Assembly: GCF_018069565.1 (NCBI RefSeq)
Contig: NZ_JAGPNL010000012.1
Location: 52,867 to 116,866 of the forward strand
Origin: Streptomyces tagetis
GTDB lineage: Bacteria > Actinomycetota > Actinomycetes > Streptomycetales > Streptomycetaceae
Reading direction: 5' to 3'
DNA length: 64,000 bases
The position numbers and the translations under genes are program-made. The notes below the pieces were generated by a model that saw only the letters and a program-made list of their open reading frames with translations, did no database searches and had not been told where the DNA came from. Of the stretch, positions 63,401-64,000 are shown in pieces. Each line of letters begins with the position of its first letter. The first letter of the stretch is position 1.

Positions 63401-64000
63401 GCCGTCGGCCGAGTCGCCGCGACGGCGGCGGCGTCCGCCCCGGCGACGGCGGCGGCGGGAGCCGGACTCCTCGCTGTCGTCGCCGTGGTCGCCGTGGTCG
63501 CCGTGGTCGTCGGTGTCTTCGTGGTCGTCGTGGTCGTCGCCGGTGTCGGCCTCGGCGTCGGTGCCGTGCGCGGGGCCGGTCTCGGCGGCGGGCGCGGTGG
63601 TGCGCTCCTCGGTGCTCTCCTCGGGGGCGGCGCCCCGGCGGCGGCGACGGCGGCGCGATCCGGCGGCCGGCTCCTCGGCGTGGTCCTCGGCCCGCTCGGG
63701 CGTCGTGGTGCCGGCGGCTTCGGCGGCGGCTTCCGCGGCGGCCCGCTCGGGCGTCTGGAAGCGCGGCTCGGCGAAGACGGGCGGCTGGAAGAGGGCGACG
63801 GCGGGGCGGGCCGGACGCTTCGGCGTGTCGGACTCCTCGGACCCGGAGGCGGAGGCGGAGCTGTGCGTGGGCGCGGCGAAACCGCCTGCGGCCTTACGGG
63901 TGGCGCGGCGGCGCGCGCGGCGCGGGGCGGCGTCCTCGGCGGGAGCGGCGGCCGGTGCGGTGGTCTCGGGGGCCTCGGCGGCGGGCGCGGGCGCGGCGGC
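60467..64000 (-). CDS. rne: ribonuclease E/G family protein (5' end outside window)
   Basis: 1177 residues are visible and the frame is open to the right edge, so the start is beyond the window. Order seen: a long Arg/Glu/Asp/Ala-rich N-terminal extension (runs such as RRRRRRRR); the S1/catalytic core beginning ITEAEFLARREAVERVMVVRQ; the DNase I-like part with IDVNTGKFTG and GGIIVIDFID (catalytic Asp); the zinc-link CVHC in SETCVHCNGRG. A C-terminal Glu/Ala/Pro-rich region ends in lysine-rich KKATAKKAA-type repeats. It matures rRNA and tRNA and turns over mRNA; actinobacterial RNase E has catalytic core in the middle like this. Confidence 0.95.
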   Translation of the reverse strand, partial: AAAPAPAAEAPETTAPAAAPAEDAAPRRARRRATRKAAGGFAAPTHSSASASGSEESDTPKRPARPAVALFQPPVFAEPRFQTPERAAAEAAAEAAGTTTPERAEDHAEEPAAGSRRRRRRRGAAPEESTEERTTAPAAETGPAHGTDAEADTGDDHDDHEDTDDHGDHGDHGDDSEESGSRRRRRRGGRRRRRGDSADGDTTDGTDTTDGEGADGADSDAGTGRTAERQAEEDAEDSAEQAEEDTEDDDASGDNDHGGGSSSSRRRRRRRRRAGDASGEAEPSADDPERTVVKVREPRKATEPSDEVQSIKGSTRLEAKKQRRREGREQGRRRVPIITEAEFLARREAVERVMVVRQHGERTQIGVLEDDVLVEHYVNKEQSTSYVGNVYLGKVQNVLPSMEAAFIDIGKGRNAVLYAGEVNFEALGMSGGPRRIESALKSGQSVLVQVTKDPIGHKGARLTSQVSLPGRYLVYVPEGSMTGISRKLPDTERSRLKSILKRIVPEDAGVIVRTAAEGASEDELRRDVERLQAQWEEIRKKAKGGNAPTLLYGEPDMTVRVVRDIFNEDFSKVVVSGDEAWQTIHGYVSHVAPDLAERLSRWTSEVDVFATYRIDEQLAKALDRKVWLPSGGSLVIDRTEAMVVIDVNTGKFTGQGGNLEETVTRNNLEAAEEIVRQLRLRDLGGIIVIDFIDMVLESNRDLVLRRLLECLGRDRTKHQVAEVTSLGLVQMTRKRVGQGLLESFSETCVHCNGRGVIVHLDQPSAAGGGKRRKRARAGAAEQPHEHEAVAGVETGPTAEQEAESEAEPAAEAAEPVALPAPDFSADEELYNSAAEAEAAATRGRGRRRASRRASAPAGTPAREAAARAERPTAQDVTAAEEAERPVRQEPAAEALAEPAAVEDAVVEAPAPEAPEAPEAPAAEAAPKGRTRRRATRKATAPAGSPAGSEAAVVTVAETPQAPAEPEEAPAASEAPAEPAEEAAPAAPEASEPAESAAPARPRRRAVRKPTTSTASEEAAVVVVPSAATPEAETEAAAPAAQAPAEPAEAPEAAAEPAEPAAEEATGAEEAAGAEEPAAEEAPPAKKAAARKTAKKATAKKAATKKTTATKTAAKKTAAKKATAKKAAKTTTAKTTAAKTTPAKTATKKATTKKTAAKKTAAAESQAPATVTATADEG

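Overview
The window is chromosomal DNA of a Streptomyces-type actinomycete. The evidence is very high G+C with strong third-position G/C bias, frequent GTG starts, ATGA/GTGA gene overlaps, and a gene order (tricorn protease, dnaJ-hrcA-hemW, lepA-rpsT-holA, comEC-comEA, leuS, nadD-rsfS, proA-proB, obg-rpmA-rplU, rne) that from memory matches the conserved core of Streptomyces chromosomes. No insertion sequence, prophage, CRISPR array or rRNA operon was seen. Most long ORFs opposite real genes are shadows caused by the codon bias.

Layout. 1-9.4 kb: the end of an MFS transporter, then leftward genes for adenosine deaminase, RNase Z, a HIT protein, a tricorn peptidase, a lipoprotein that looks frameshifted, RsmE and a nitronate monooxygenase; a 380-bp array of small dyads lies before the lipoprotein gene. 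9.5-17 kb: heat-shock dnaJ-hrcA under a perfect CIRCE operator, a metallo-beta-lactamase-fold enzyme, a DUF3097 protein, HemW and a kinase/GAF/phosphatase regulator. 17-24.5 kb: acyl-CoA synthetase, LepA, S20, HolA and a YceI-like protein. 24.6-26.8 kb: an XRE regulator with two small genes and a palindrome between them. 27-36.7 kb: ComEC, ComEA, a DegV protein, a coiled-coil membrane protein, and LeuS preceded by a short Leu-Leu-Leu leader peptide and a terminator hairpin, which looks like an attenuator. 37-40 kb: a tightly overlapping rightward operon for a haem-b-type membrane protein and a NuoF-like/ferredoxin fusion, apparently an uncharacterised electron-transfer module. 40-46.8 kb: two identical tRNA-Ala(GGC) genes enclosing two tiny zinc-ribbon genes, then a histidine phosphatase, RsfS, an LCP-like protein, NadD, two micro-membrane proteins and an M48 peptidase. 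47-52.6 kb: two membrane proteins sharing an N-terminal motif, ProA, an unknown protein and ProB. 52.7-56.5 kb: a rightward sugar-nucleotide dehydratase and a GT2/TagF-type polymerase. 56.8-64 kb: Obg, L27, L21, a glycerol-1-phosphate dehydrogenase-like protein and a very large RNase E/G running off the right edge.

The genes are mostly housekeeping: translation (S20, L21, L27, LepA, LeuS, RsmE, RsfS, Obg, tRNA-Ala), RNA processing (RNase Z, RNase E/G), protein quality control (DnaJ/HrcA, tricorn, M48), proline and NAD synthesis, and DNA uptake/replication (ComEA/EC, HolA). Intergenic regions are unusually rich in minisatellites and in a dispersed GGCGTGTCGG-type motif. The best candidates for new biology are the membrane haem/NuoF-ferredoxin operon, the leuS leader-peptide attenuator, the GTGAAC-type dyad array and the SVVFDE membrane-protein pair.
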